A stretch of 14,165 bases of DNA from Candidatus Kaiserbacteria bacterium (lineage in GTDB: Bacteria; Patescibacteriota; Minisyncoccia; Phycocordibacterales; Phycocordibacteraceae). The stretch spans positions 1 to 14,165 of the forward strand of contig QIHK01000001.1 of the NCBI GenBank assembly GCA_003230945.1, written 5' to 3'. Of the stretch, positions 6,492 to 13,261 are shown in pieces (position 1 is the stretch's first letter; the number at the start of each line of letters is the position of its first letter). Below the pieces are notes generated by a model, which was not told the origin of the DNA, did no database searches, and worked only from the letters and a program-made list of their open reading frames with translations. The position numbers were made by a program, and so were the translations under genes.

Positions 6492-7094
6492 ATGGATAAA
6501 ATTGATGAACTCGCTTCCGCTTTTGCTCGCCTTCCCGGTATTGGTCCGCGCCAAGGTAAACGTTTTGTTTTTCATTTATTGACTACACCAAAAGCAGAAC
6601 GAGAAAAATTTGCGGCACTTATTAAAGACTTAAGTAATGAAGTACGCCAATGTCAGGAGTGCTCACTTTTCTTTAATGGGACAACAGCAACCATCTGTCG
6701 TTATTGTTCAAATACTCATCGTGATGATTCCCTTCTTATGATAATAGAGAAAGATCAAGACCTCGTCGCTGTAGAACGTGCTGGAACGTATAAGGGACGC
6801 TACTTTGTCCTCGGTGGTGTTCTTACACTCTCAGGTAAAGGTACGGTCCGTAAAAAGGAACTTATAAATGCAGTTGAAAAACGACTCGCTCAGGGACTTA
6901 CTGAAATCGTCCTTGCACTCTCGGCCACAAGTGAAGGTGAACACACTGCAGATTATGTTCGCGATATTCTCTCTCCATTTCGAGACCATATAAAAATATC
7001 TATTCTTGGTCGAGGACTCGCTACCGGAAGTGAACTCGAATACTCAGATGCCGCTACGCTCTCAAGCGCATTACGCCATCGTGAAGAAACATAA
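6492..7094 (+). CDS. recR: Recombination protein RecR
   Basis: A 200-residue protein, the usual length. RecR acts with RecF/RecO to load RecA on gapped DNA. It shows an N-terminal helix-hairpin-helix (FARLPGIGPRQGKRF, 11-25), a four-Cys zinc finger (Cys54, Cys57, Cys69, Cys72), a Toprim domain from about residue 80 with the conserved Glu in TSEGEHTADY, and the C-terminal RGLATGSELEYSDAATL block that replaces the usual RGxPxGxxLEYxD. The start codon lies 3 nt after the dnaB stop and has no promoter or Shine-Dalgarno site of its own. Cotranscription and probably coupled translation with dnaB follow. It is the last gene of the plus-strand run and faces a symmetric terminator. Confidence 0.96.
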   Translation: MDKIDELASAFARLPGIGPRQGKRFVFHLLTTPKAEREKFAALIKDLSNEVRQCQECSLFFNGTTATICRYCSNTHRDDSLLMIIEKDQDLVAVERAGTYKGRYFVLGGVLTLSGKGTVRKKELINAVEKRLAQGLTEIVLALSATSEGEHTADYVRDILSPFRDHIKISILGRGLATGSELEYSDAATLSSALRHREET

Positions 7095-7101
7095 TAATTA
7101 T

Positions 7102-7134
7102 ATTTAAAACCCCGCAGTATGCGGGGTTTTAAAT
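7102..7134. terminator. Bidirectional Rho-independent terminator (recR / DEAD-box helicase)
   Basis: Arms 7102-7116 and 7120-7134 are exact reverse complements (15 bp) around a GTA loop. The GC core CCCCGCA/TGCGGGG is flanked by AAAA on one side and TTTT on the other, so each strand reads stem then T-run. It starts 7 nt after the recR stop and lies 20 nt from the end of the converging helicase gene, so it should end both transcripts. Confidence 0.9.
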
Positions 7135-7154
7135 CACCTCTATCCAAATTGTCC

Positions 7155-8498
7155 CTAAACGAATGTCAGTGCCTTCCCTTTTAGAGATGCACGGCCAGTG
7201 CGACCAATACGGTGGATATAGTCTTCGTACGTTGAAGGAAGATCGAAATTAATGACGTGTGATACAGCCGGAATGTCGAGACCACGTGCAGCGACATCGG
7301 TAGCTACAAGTGCAATTATCTGTCCTCGTTTGAATGCCTCAAGCGCACGAATACGCGCATTGTACGACTTATTACCATGAATTGAATCTGCATGGATATG
7401 GACACGTGAGAGCATCTTTGCAAGACGTTCAGCGCCATGTTTGGTACGTACAAAAATGAGTACACGGTTAAAATCTCGATCGCTTAGCAACTTCACAAGC
7501 GCTTCAAATTTATCTTCACCACGATTAATACGTACAACATCCTGATCAATATTTTTCGAGGTATCACGCGTTTTGACTGAAATTATAACTGGTTCCTTAA
7601 GAAAGTCACCAATAAGTTTTTTAATTTCATTGCCCATAGTCGCGGAGAAAAATAAAGTATGACGATTTTGTGTATGCATAGTACTCAAAATAAGACGCAT
7701 ATCATCGATAAAGCCCATATCGAGCATACGATCTGCTTCATCAAGTACCACAGTACTGAATCCGGATAAATCAAGTGCTTTACGTTCCATAAGATCCTTC
7801 AAACGCCCCGGCGTACCGATAACAAATGCAGGATTATGACGCAATGCAGAAATTTGCGGACTAATATTAGCACCGCCTACAGCAACCATTCCACGGAAAC
7901 CAAGACCTTTTGCAAAGCCTGCAAGTTCTTTCTCTATCTGTACAGCGAGCTCACGTGTTGGCGCCATGACAAGAATGCGTTCATGAATCTTATTATCAAG
8001 ACCCTTCATTACTTTATCAATGAGCGGGATAAGGAATGCCGCTGTCTTCCCTGTTCCAGTTTCTGCAAGACCAACCACATCGTAGCCGAGAAGTACTTGT
8101 GGAATCGCTTTATCCTGAATTGGTGTTGGTGTTTCGTATCCTTTCTTAATAACATTCGCTTTTATACGTTCATCTACTTTAAAATCAGAAAAAGAATGTT
8201 CTGGAGTAAATACTGCCTCTTCCTCTTCCACAACAGCTGATCTATTTATAAAGCGAGATATTTCGAATTCAGTTGTACCGAAAGAACCAAAACCACCGCG
8301 TTTTGCTCCTCTACGCGCACCACCATATCGAGAACTACTATAGCTACTACCACGGGTAGCATATTTACTTCGTCCGAATGAACGATTGTCTGTTCGCACG
8401 CCGCCACGCTGCTCTCGTGACGAATACGAACGTGTTGCACTACTACGACGAGCAGTATGACCATCAGATGACTGATGATTCCATCTTCCTATTTGCAT
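7155..8498 (-). CDS. DEAD-box ATP-dependent RNA helicase with basic N-terminal tail
   Basis: A 447-residue RNA helicase, probably for ribosome assembly or mRNA unwinding. Residues 1-78 are a low-complexity Arg/Ser/Gly-rich tail. The motifs then appear in order: upstream Phe near 103, Q motif (GYETPTPIQ, Gln128), motif I AETGTGKT (145-152), PTRELAVQ (180-187), TPGR (229-232), DEAD (253-256), SAT (285-287), LIFVRT (347-352), VATDVAARGLD (398-408) and HRIGRTGR (429-436). The protein stops only 11 residues after motif VI, at KGKALTFV, without the C-terminal extension and basic tail seen in RhlE-type enzymes. The RNA-binding tail has in effect moved to the N-terminus. It converges on recR. Confidence 0.95.
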   Translation of the reverse strand: MQIGRWNHQSSDGHTARRSSATRSYSSREQRGGVRTDNRSFGRSKYATRGSSYSSSRYGGARRGAKRGGFGSFGTTEFEISRFINRSAVVEEEEAVFTPEHSFSDFKVDERIKANVIKKGYETPTPIQDKAIPQVLLGYDVVGLAETGTGKTAAFLIPLIDKVMKGLDNKIHERILVMAPTRELAVQIEKELAGFAKGLGFRGMVAVGGANISPQISALRHNPAFVIGTPGRLKDLMERKALDLSGFSTVVLDEADRMLDMGFIDDMRLILSTMHTQNRHTLFFSATMGNEIKKLIGDFLKEPVIISVKTRDTSKNIDQDVVRINRGEDKFEALVKLLSDRDFNRVLIFVRTKHGAERLAKMLSRVHIHADSIHGNKSYNARIRALEAFKRGQIIALVATDVAARGLDIPAVSHVINFDLPSTYEDYIHRIGRTGRASLKGKALTFV

Positions 8499-8514
8499 TG
8501 TATAAATTTATTGA

Positions 8515-8520
8515 ATTATA
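8515..8520 (-). promoter_or_regulatory. -10 element of the DEAD-box helicase gene
   Basis: On the minus strand a perfect TATAAT (8520-8515) ends 16 nt before the ATG at 8498. RNA would begin about 9 nt before the start codon, with no Shine-Dalgarno site in that leader. No good -35 is found: TTAATG at 8546-8541 has a 20-nt spacer. The rest of the 160-nt gap up to bL21 (8499-8658) is AT-rich; I see no gene or clear RNA structure in it. Confidence 0.4.
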
Positions 8521-8658
8521 GAGACGCACATGACTTATCTCATTAAGTATGACAAAAGATTTAAGAGGTAGAACATAAGAAACAATCTCCGTAGACGTAT
8601 GTAAAAATACGACGAAAGAAATCGAAAATGCTCACAATCACATAAAACTTTTAACAGA

Positions 8659-8976
8659 TTAGGAGATTGAGTCGATCGTAACTTTGAGGATAGGCTGTTT
8701 GTGTCCGCGACGTTTAAAATAACGACTCTTCGGTTTGTACTTCACAACGTCAACCTTTTTTGCACGGCCGACTGTTGTAATAGTGCCTTTGACCTCCGCA
8801 CCCTTAATAGTTGGTGCTCCGATGGTCGTGTCCGAACCGTTATCGACAAGGAGAACCTCGTCAAATAAAACGGTGTCGCCTTTCTTCAAGTCACCAGGGA
8901 GCTTCTCAATAGAGATACTATCGCCTTTTGAGACGACATATTGCTTCCCGCCGGTCTTGATTACGGCCACTTCCAT
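8659..8976 (-). CDS. rplU: Ribosomal protein bL21
   Basis: A 105-residue 50S protein of normal length. It starts MEVAVIKTGGKQYVVSKGDSI and has the basic C-terminal signature KYKPKSRYFKRRGHKQP that contacts 23S rRNA. The small beta-barrel pattern, with an ILVDNG-like turn (LLVDNGSDTTIGAPTI), is typical. In most bacteria rplU and rpmA are adjacent. Here they are separated by about 8 kb and lie on opposite strands. It has its own promoter and lies upstream of the DEAD-box helicase in the same direction, 160 nt away. Confidence 0.97.
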   Translation of the reverse strand: MEVAVIKTGGKQYVVSKGDSISIEKLPGDLKKGDTVLFDEVLLVDNGSDTTIGAPTIKGAEVKGTITTVGRAKKVDVVKYKPKSRYFKRRGHKQPILKVTIDSIS

Positions 8977-8985
8977 AGTTTCAAA

Positions 8986-9014
8986 AATCTAGCACACCAT
9001 TACGTTTAAAGCAA
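8986..9014 (-). promoter_or_regulatory. Promoter of bL21 (leaderless type)
   Basis: On the minus strand TTGCTT (9014-9009), 17-nt spacer, then TG-C-TAGATT (-10 at 8991-8986), ending 9 nt before the ATG at 8976. RNA would start 1-3 nt before the start codon; no Shine-Dalgarno site is present. Apart from this promoter and the terminator at 9084-9120, the 8977-9135 gap shows nothing else. Confidence 0.5.
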
Positions 9015-9083
9015 ATTTCTACTGTGATATTAGAATTCTGATGCACTAGTATATTTGTTAGGTATTCATTAAATTTTAGAAGA

Positions 9084-9120
9084 AAAACCCATGAAAAATA
9101 GTCTATTTTTCATGGGTTTT
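9084..9120 (-). terminator. Rho-independent terminator of the 68-codon orphan gene
   Basis: Arms 9084-9100 and 9104-9120 pair exactly (17 bp) around a 3-nt GTC loop, with the core CCCATG/CATGGG. On the minus strand the stem is followed by a T-rich run. It lies 16 nt past the stop of the gene at 9136-9342. It could also act on the plus strand, but no plus-strand gene reads into it. Confidence 0.8.
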
Positions 9121-9135
9121 ATATGGAAATTATCT

Positions 9136-9342
9136 TTAGGGAATTTCCTGGAGTTTGTATAATTTTTTGAAGCTATTTATACCATATACTTCTTTAAGTT
9201 GTTCCATAACTGCTTCTTCACTTTCAGCATCGGTAATGAAAACAACTTCGTCATTTTTTGAAACCGCTAAATATCTTGATATGGTCAAGAATTTTGCGAA
9301 TGCCCCCGGTTCGATCAAATTTTGATTTGAACAGACTAACAT
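9136..9342 (-). CDS. Orphan 68-residue protein, unknown function
   Basis: A complete small gene that I do not recognise. The protein starts MLVCSNQNLIEPGAFAKF and continues with VVFITDAESEEAVMEQLKEVYG before ending KLYKLQEIP. It has no membrane segment or signal peptide, one Cys, and alternating strand and helix propensity that suggests a small soluble alpha/beta fold. The case for a real gene is its signals, not homology: a promoter with a 17-nt spacer (9396-9424), a leader hairpin (9362-9382), a strong Shine-Dalgarno site 6 nt before the ATG, and a terminator just after the stop. It is a single-gene unit between rmuC and bL21. The Shine-Dalgarno leader sets it apart from the housekeeping genes nearby, which suggests separate translational control or recent acquisition. 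Confidence 0.75.
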   Translation of the reverse strand: MLVCSNQNLIEPGAFAKFLTISRYLAVSKNDEVVFITDAESEEAVMEQLKEVYGINSFKKLYKLQEIP

Positions 9343-9347
9343 ATCAT

Positions 9348-9354
9348 TCTCCTT
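9348..9354 (-). promoter_or_regulatory. Strong Shine-Dalgarno site of the 68-codon gene
   Basis: On the minus strand AAGGAGA (9354-9348) lies 5-6 nt before the ATG at 9342, an ideal spacing. It is one of only two clear Shine-Dalgarno sites in the window and fixes the start. An ATG just upstream (9347-9345) reads only two codons before a stop and is not a start. Confidence 0.8.
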
Positions 9355-9361
9355 TTCTTGA

Positions 9362-9382
9362 AGAGAGGAAGTATACCTCTCT
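9362..9382 (-). promoter_or_regulatory. Leader hairpin ahead of the 68-codon gene
   Basis: AGAGAGG (9362-9368) and CCTCTCT (9376-9382) pair over 7 bp around a 7-nt loop. In the predicted transcript the hairpin sits near the 5' end, about 7 nt before the Shine-Dalgarno site. It could stabilise the 5' end or control access to the site. The CCTCTCT arm on the RNA could also pair with the AAGGAGA region, giving an alternative fold. Confidence 0.45.
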
Positions 9383-9395
9383 AACTACTACGCAT

Positions 9396-9424
9396 AGAAT
9401 ACCATATAAAGTAGTTTATAGCAA
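9396..9424 (-). promoter_or_regulatory. Promoter of the 68-codon orphan gene
   Basis: On the minus strand TTGCTA (9424-9419), exactly 17 nt, then TG-G-TATTCT (-10 at 9401-9396). RNA would start near 9388, giving a leader of about 46 nt that holds the hairpin and Shine-Dalgarno site. It lies in the 117-nt gap after the rmuC stop, which has no other visible gene. Confidence 0.5.
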
Positions 9425-9459
9425 GCATCACTCACTCTATCTATAGTAGCGATAGCTAC

Positions 9460-10521
9460 TTAGTCTTCAGATACCTCCACTTTCTCGAGTAGGTCAGGTT
9501 CAATACCTATCTTTGAGCCAGCAATACGATATATGTCTTTATCAATTTTCCCAAATTCTTTATAACCTTTATTAAAATGTGACACAGTCGTTCCTAATGA
9601 AACACCGATTTTACGGTAGAACTCTTGATAGGTACTCAAATGTTTTCCGAGTTCTCTCACTCGTTTCTGAATATCTTCCGCACGTTTCTCAATTTCCATC
9701 GCTTTTAAACCTTGCATGACAGTCTGAAGATAGGCAAGAAATGAGGTTGGAGAAACAATGATCACTTTATTCTTCCCTGCAGCCCTCTGAATGAGGTTTT
9801 CATCTTCCCCGCCACCTACTTGATTCGTGAGTAAATCATAATAGATAGCTTCCGAAGGAATAAACATGAAAGCAAAATCCATAGTTTTCTCTTCTGGGCG
9901 TATATATTTAGCCGTTTCTTGAATGCGGAGTTTAAGATCATTCACAAATGCTTTTTCAAAAGCTGGCTTATCCTGTTCAGAAGCATTTACTAGTCTATTA
10001 TAATTGTCGAGTGAGAATTTCGAATCAATAGGTACAATTTTTTCATTTATAAATACAACAGCATCCACGATTTCACCATTTTTAAATGGGTATTGCATCT
10101 TATATATACCCGGCGGAAGTACATTTTTTAGAACAGTCTCTAAATAATATTCACCAAGAATACCGCGTTGTTTTGGATTCTTCAGAATATCCTGAAGTCC
10201 CTTAAGTTGTTCGGCAAATCCCTGTGTTTGCCGACCAATTTCTTTTACACTAGTAACCTCTTGAGTAATTTCTTTTAAAAGGCGGTGGGATTCGGAAACT
10301 TGCTGATGTGCATGTTCCTGCATTGTCTTTGCTGACTCACTAACACGGGTATCAAGGGAATGCCCTAATTCTTGCATTTGTTGTTGAAGCATGAGGAAAC
10401 TTCCCTTTTCTTCAGAAGCTTGAGGAGCATTACGTTTCATCCAACCAAAAATAAAAGACAATCCGAGTATTTGGATAATGACGAGTGCAATGATTATGAT
10501 AGCGATAGAGAGTGGATCCAT
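9460..10521 (-). CDS. rmuC: RmuC-family DNA recombination protein
   Basis: A 353-residue protein. RmuC limits inversions at short inverted repeats in E. coli and has a nuclease-like core. Residues 5-27 form an N-terminal membrane segment. A coiled coil covers about 40-115 (many Gln/Glu/Ser heptads). The conserved core follows: RGILGEYYLETVL (119-131), VDAVVF (152-157), PIDSKFSLDNY (164-174), FMFIPSEAIYYDLL (218-231) and SPTSFLAYLQTV (257-268). This matches the family pattern, including the Asp and Asp-x-Lys positions expected of a restriction-like fold. It starts 7 nt after the P-type ATPase stop and has its own -10 at that junction. Confidence 0.95.
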   Translation of the reverse strand: MDPLSIAIIIIALVIIQILGLSFIFGWMKRNAPQASEEKGSFLMLQQQMQELGHSLDTRVSESAKTMQEHAHQQVSESHRLLKEITQEVTSVKEIGRQTQGFAEQLKGLQDILKNPKQRGILGEYYLETVLKNVLPPGIYKMQYPFKNGEIVDAVVFINEKIVPIDSKFSLDNYNRLVNASEQDKPAFEKAFVNDLKLRIQETAKYIRPEEKTMDFAFMFIPSEAIYYDLLTNQVGGGEDENLIQRAAGKNKVIIVSPTSFLAYLQTVMQGLKAMEIEKRAEDIQKRVRELGKHLSTYQEFYRKIGVSLGTTVSHFNKGYKEFGKIDKDIYRIAGSKIGIEPDLLEKVEVSED

Positions 10522-10527
10522 AGATAT

Positions 10528-10556
10528 ATTATATCAGGGAAGATTTCATCTGGCAC
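10528..10556 (-). promoter_or_regulatory. Promoter of rmuC, fused to the ATPase stop codon
   Basis: On the minus strand GTGCCA (10556-10551), 17-nt spacer, then TG-A-TATAAT (-10 at 10533-10528), ending 6 nt before the ATG at 10521. The TAA stop of the ATPase gene (10531-10529) is inside the -10 hexamer. RNA would start at the start codon itself. Confidence 0.55.
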
Positions 10557-13219
10557 TTTATTTGTTGCCTGCGGTCCGGGCGTATAAAAAGAAAATATTT
10601 TATTGTTTCAACAATTATAAGATCAAGGAAACCAATACCAGTGAGAAGAATAAAATCAAAAGCGGTGAGTGGCACGATACCCACAAAACCGGCAATAACA
10701 GGAATAAACGCGATGGCGAGTAATAATATACTTCCCGCAAGTGCTACAAGCAAGAAACGATTCGAAAAGAAGGAGATACGCCAAAATGGTGTACCAAAAC
10801 TTTTAAGTGAAAGAGCGGTAAACATTGAATCGAGAGAAATCGCTACAAACATAATAGTACGCATTTCCTCTACGGGAGTTCCAATGTATGAAAGGGCAAG
10901 AAAAAGAATAATGAGGAGAAGCCCAGTTGTAAGCCCTATAAGAGTCATGAGTTTTATGGTCGAACGCGAGAGAATTTGTGCATTCTCAGAATCTTTTGGC
11001 GTGCGACGCATCGCAGAGGGATACAATGGTTCAAAAGCAAAAGCAACGTTCATAGGACCACCACCCACAAGATTTGACCAAAGTATTTGTGCTGGAAGAA
11101 GTGGTAAAGGAAGGCCAAGAACAAAAGCTGAAACAATAAGAAATGTTTCGCTGAAATTAGTAGATACTAAATAAGTAAACACTTTTTTAACATTGTCACG
11201 CAATCGACGACCTTCAGCAATTGATGAAGTGATCACAGAAAAACTATCATTTAAAAGAACGAGGTCAGAAGCTTCTTTAGCAACTTCTGTTCCACTACCA
11301 AGTGCAATACCTATAGCTGCAGCGTGAAGTGCAGGAGCATCATTCACTCCGTCACCAGTCATAGCAACCACTTCTCCATGACTCGAGAGAACATTCGCCA
11401 TACGCAACTTATCTTTTGGTGTGACGCGCGCAAAGACTTGGTGTGCCATGAGTAATTTAAATAATGCATCATCAGAAAGATCGGTGAAATCAGTGCCAAG
11501 ATACGCGTGCGCGTGGGGTCCTACAAGTTCTACGGCGCGAGCTATGGCGAGCGCTGTATCGGGATTATCTCCAGTAGCCATAATGACGCGTGCACCAGAC
11601 GAAAGAATATCTGCTACGGCTTGCTTTGCATCGGGACGCACTGCATCTGAAAAGATAATAAATCCTAAGAGTTCTGCACGTTCGAGAAGCCCTTCATAAT
11701 TTTCATCTACAGGAAATTGTTTTTCCGGCCACGGCGCTCGAGCAATAGCAAGGACGCGCTCCGTCGTGCGTGCCGCACGACGGAGCGCGTCAGTCATGAA
11801 TGCAACTTCATGTGGGGTAAGAGTATGAGCTCCTTTTTTAGAGGCAGTACGACGAGTATGTGAAATGAAGAGTTCTGGTGCACCGGAAAGATATGCTACT
11901 GAATGTCCTGATTCCTCTACTAGAGTCGCCCCAAAACGTTTCTTAGCATCAAACGGTAATTCATCGATACGTTTGTGTGAATTGTGTAGCTCAGTCTCTG
12001 AAAGTCCCGCTTTGAATCCTGCAAGAACGATAGCTTGTTCCATCGGTCGTCCGTGAGCGACAATTGCGTCTTCTCCAGGAGCAACATCAGAAAGTTCTTC
12101 AATAAAGCCACTTGAGGCAAGCACTGCAGCATGCAACACCCGCTTTGCTTCTGACCCTGTGAGATCTTCTGTAGTACCAGAAAGAGTTGCAAAACCAACA
12201 ATATGCATACGACCCTCTGTAAGAGTTCCAGTTTTATCAGTCAAAATAACACTTGTTGCTCCAAGTGTTTCTGCAGCGAGGAGATTCTTCACGAGTCCAC
12301 CTTTTTTAAGAATACGCTCCATACCGAGAGCCAATGCAACTGTCACCGCTGCAGGGAGACCTTCCGGTACTGATGCTACTGCAATGGCAATAGCTACGAG
12401 AGTTGCTTCTCTCAAACCGTCACCCGCATAAAGTGCAAGCCCGAATACTGTTGCAACTGCAATAAGCATCATAAACAAGAGGAGGAGGGCCGCTTTACGT
12501 AAATCGCGTGACAGTGGTGTCTCAGGAGCGCGATTCTCAGTAATTGATGTAGCAATCGTGCCAAATTCAGTATGTATTCCAGTCGTTACAACAATACCTT
12601 TCCCAGATCCTCCGACAATGAATGTGCCTGCATACGCCATACTGGTGCGCTCTGGTAAAATGGAACCTTGGGAGATTTCCTCTACTGATTTTTCTGTCGG
12701 TACCCACTCTCCCGAGAGAGCCGATTCGTTTGTAGCGAGTCCATGTACTTCGGTAAGACGAATATCTGCAGGGACAGCTGACCCAGCACTAAGTACCACA
12801 AGATCCCCAGGAATAAGTTCTTCTGAAGAAATTTCTTCCGGTTCCCCGCCTCGTACAACAGTCGCCTGATGTGCTTCACTTTTCTTTAGCGCGGAGAAAG
12901 CATTGTTAGCCTTCCCTTCTTGAAAAACTCCAATGATGACATTGATAATGAGTGCTACGGCGATAATAACGGCATCACCGATAGTGCCTACAATAATTGC
13001 AATCGGTGTCGCAACAACAAGAATAAGAGCAATTGGATTCGTGAATTGCCGAAGGATTCGTTTTATATAGGTATCTTGTGGCGGTTCTGGCAACCGATTC
13101 TTACCCTCACGTTTGCGACGGTCGAGTACCTCTTTATTCGTTAAACCACAAACCGTGTTTGTTTTTAGAATATGGGCTACTTCTTCGACAGTAAGAGCAA
13201 ACCACTCACGTTCTTTCAT
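10529..13219 (-). CDS. P-type cation-transporting ATPase (P2A/Ca2+-ATPase-like)
   Basis: An 896-residue ion pump with the full P2-type layout: cation-ATPase N-terminal domain (1-60), M1-M2, an A domain, M3-M4 with VASVPEGLPA (Glu286), the phosphorylated Asp328 in DKTGTLT, a nucleotide-binding domain, TGD (549-551) and TGDGVNDAP (621-629) in the P domain, then M5-M10. The PEGLP motif and M5 N-F-S-E (Asn688, Glu691) match Ca2+-ATPase site residues. Three departures stand out: SGEW (169-172) for the A-domain TGES, SGAPE (445-449) for KGAPE, and Asn716-Leu-Val-Gly-Gly-Gly in M6 where Ca2+ pumps have N-L-V-T-D-G. M8 also lacks the SERCA site-I Glu. Ca2+ specificity is therefore doubtful; the pump class is secure. 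It is divergent from yqeY. Confidence 0.95.
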   Translation of the reverse strand: MKEREWFALTVEEVAHILKTNTVCGLTNKEVLDRRKREGKNRLPEPPQDTYIKRILRQFTNPIALILVVATPIAIIVGTIGDAVIIAVALIINVIIGVFQEGKANNAFSALKKSEAHQATVVRGGEPEEISSEELIPGDLVVLSAGSAVPADIRLTEVHGLATNESALSGEWVPTEKSVEEISQGSILPERTSMAYAGTFIVGGSGKGIVVTTGIHTEFGTIATSITENRAPETPLSRDLRKAALLLLFMMLIAVATVFGLALYAGDGLREATLVAIAIAVASVPEGLPAAVTVALALGMERILKKGGLVKNLLAAETLGATSVILTDKTGTLTEGRMHIVGFATLSGTTEDLTGSEAKRVLHAAVLASSGFIEELSDVAPGEDAIVAHGRPMEQAIVLAGFKAGLSETELHNSHKRIDELPFDAKKRFGATLVEESGHSVAYLSGAPELFISHTRRTASKKGAHTLTPHEVAFMTDALRRAARTTERVLAIARAPWPEKQFPVDENYEGLLERAELLGFIIFSDAVRPDAKQAVADILSSGARVIMATGDNPDTALAIARAVELVGPHAHAYLGTDFTDLSDDALFKLLMAHQVFARVTPKDKLRMANVLSSHGEVVAMTGDGVNDAPALHAAAIGIALGSGTEVAKEASDLVLLNDSFSVITSSIAEGRRLRDNVKKVFTYLVSTNFSETFLIVSAFVLGLPLPLLPAQILWSNLVGGGPMNVAFAFEPLYPSAMRRTPKDSENAQILSRSTIKLMTLIGLTTGLLLIILFLALSYIGTPVEEMRTIMFVAISLDSMFTALSLKSFGTPFWRISFFSNRFLLVALAGSILLLAIAFIPVIAGFVGIVPLTAFDFILLTGIGFLDLIIVETIKYFLFIRPDRRQQIKCQMKSSLI
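11753..11791. repeat. Perfect GC-rich 18-bp inverted repeat inside the ATPase gene
   Basis: Arms 11753-11770 and 11774-11791 are exact reverse complements around a TGC centre. Fourteen of 18 bases per arm are G or C, much richer than the surrounding coding sequence. In the protein it encodes about residues 477-489 (D-A-L-R-R-A / A / R-T-T-E-R-V) in the nucleotide-binding domain without upsetting the frame. There is no T-run, so a terminator is unlikely. Confidence 0.85.
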
Positions 13220-13226
13220 AGAAATG

Positions 13227-13232
13227 AGTATA
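13227..13232 (-). promoter_or_regulatory. -10 element of the P-type ATPase gene
   Basis: On the minus strand TATACT (13232-13227) matches five of six consensus bases and ends 7 nt before the ATG at 13219, so RNA would start at the start codon. No -35 or Shine-Dalgarno site is clear. It lies back to back with the yqeY -10 (13256-13261) in the 51-nt divergent gap. Confidence 0.4.
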
Positions 13233-13252
13233 CCCTATGCACTAAGACGATA

Positions 13253-13261
13253 TGGTACGAT
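13253..13261 (+). promoter_or_regulatory. Extended -10 of yqeY
   Basis: TG-G-TACGAT (13253-13261) ends 9 nt before the ATG at 13271. The hexamer is a moderate match and no -35 is visible, but the TGn extension and the distance match other starts here. This supports the shorter yqeY frame, since the upstream in-frame ATG at 13172 would lie before the promoter. Confidence 0.4.

Noticed and set aside
8499..8658. Possible small RNA or tRNA in the helicase-bL21 gap
   Set aside because: No tRNA T-loop or acceptor pairing; only a 5-bp stem near 8596-8613. Nothing supportable beyond the helicase -10.
9445..9460. Short hairpin AGTAGC-GATA-GCTACT at the rmuC stop as a terminator
   Set aside because: Only 6 bp, overlaps the stop codon and has no T-run on the minus strand. 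Too weak to call.
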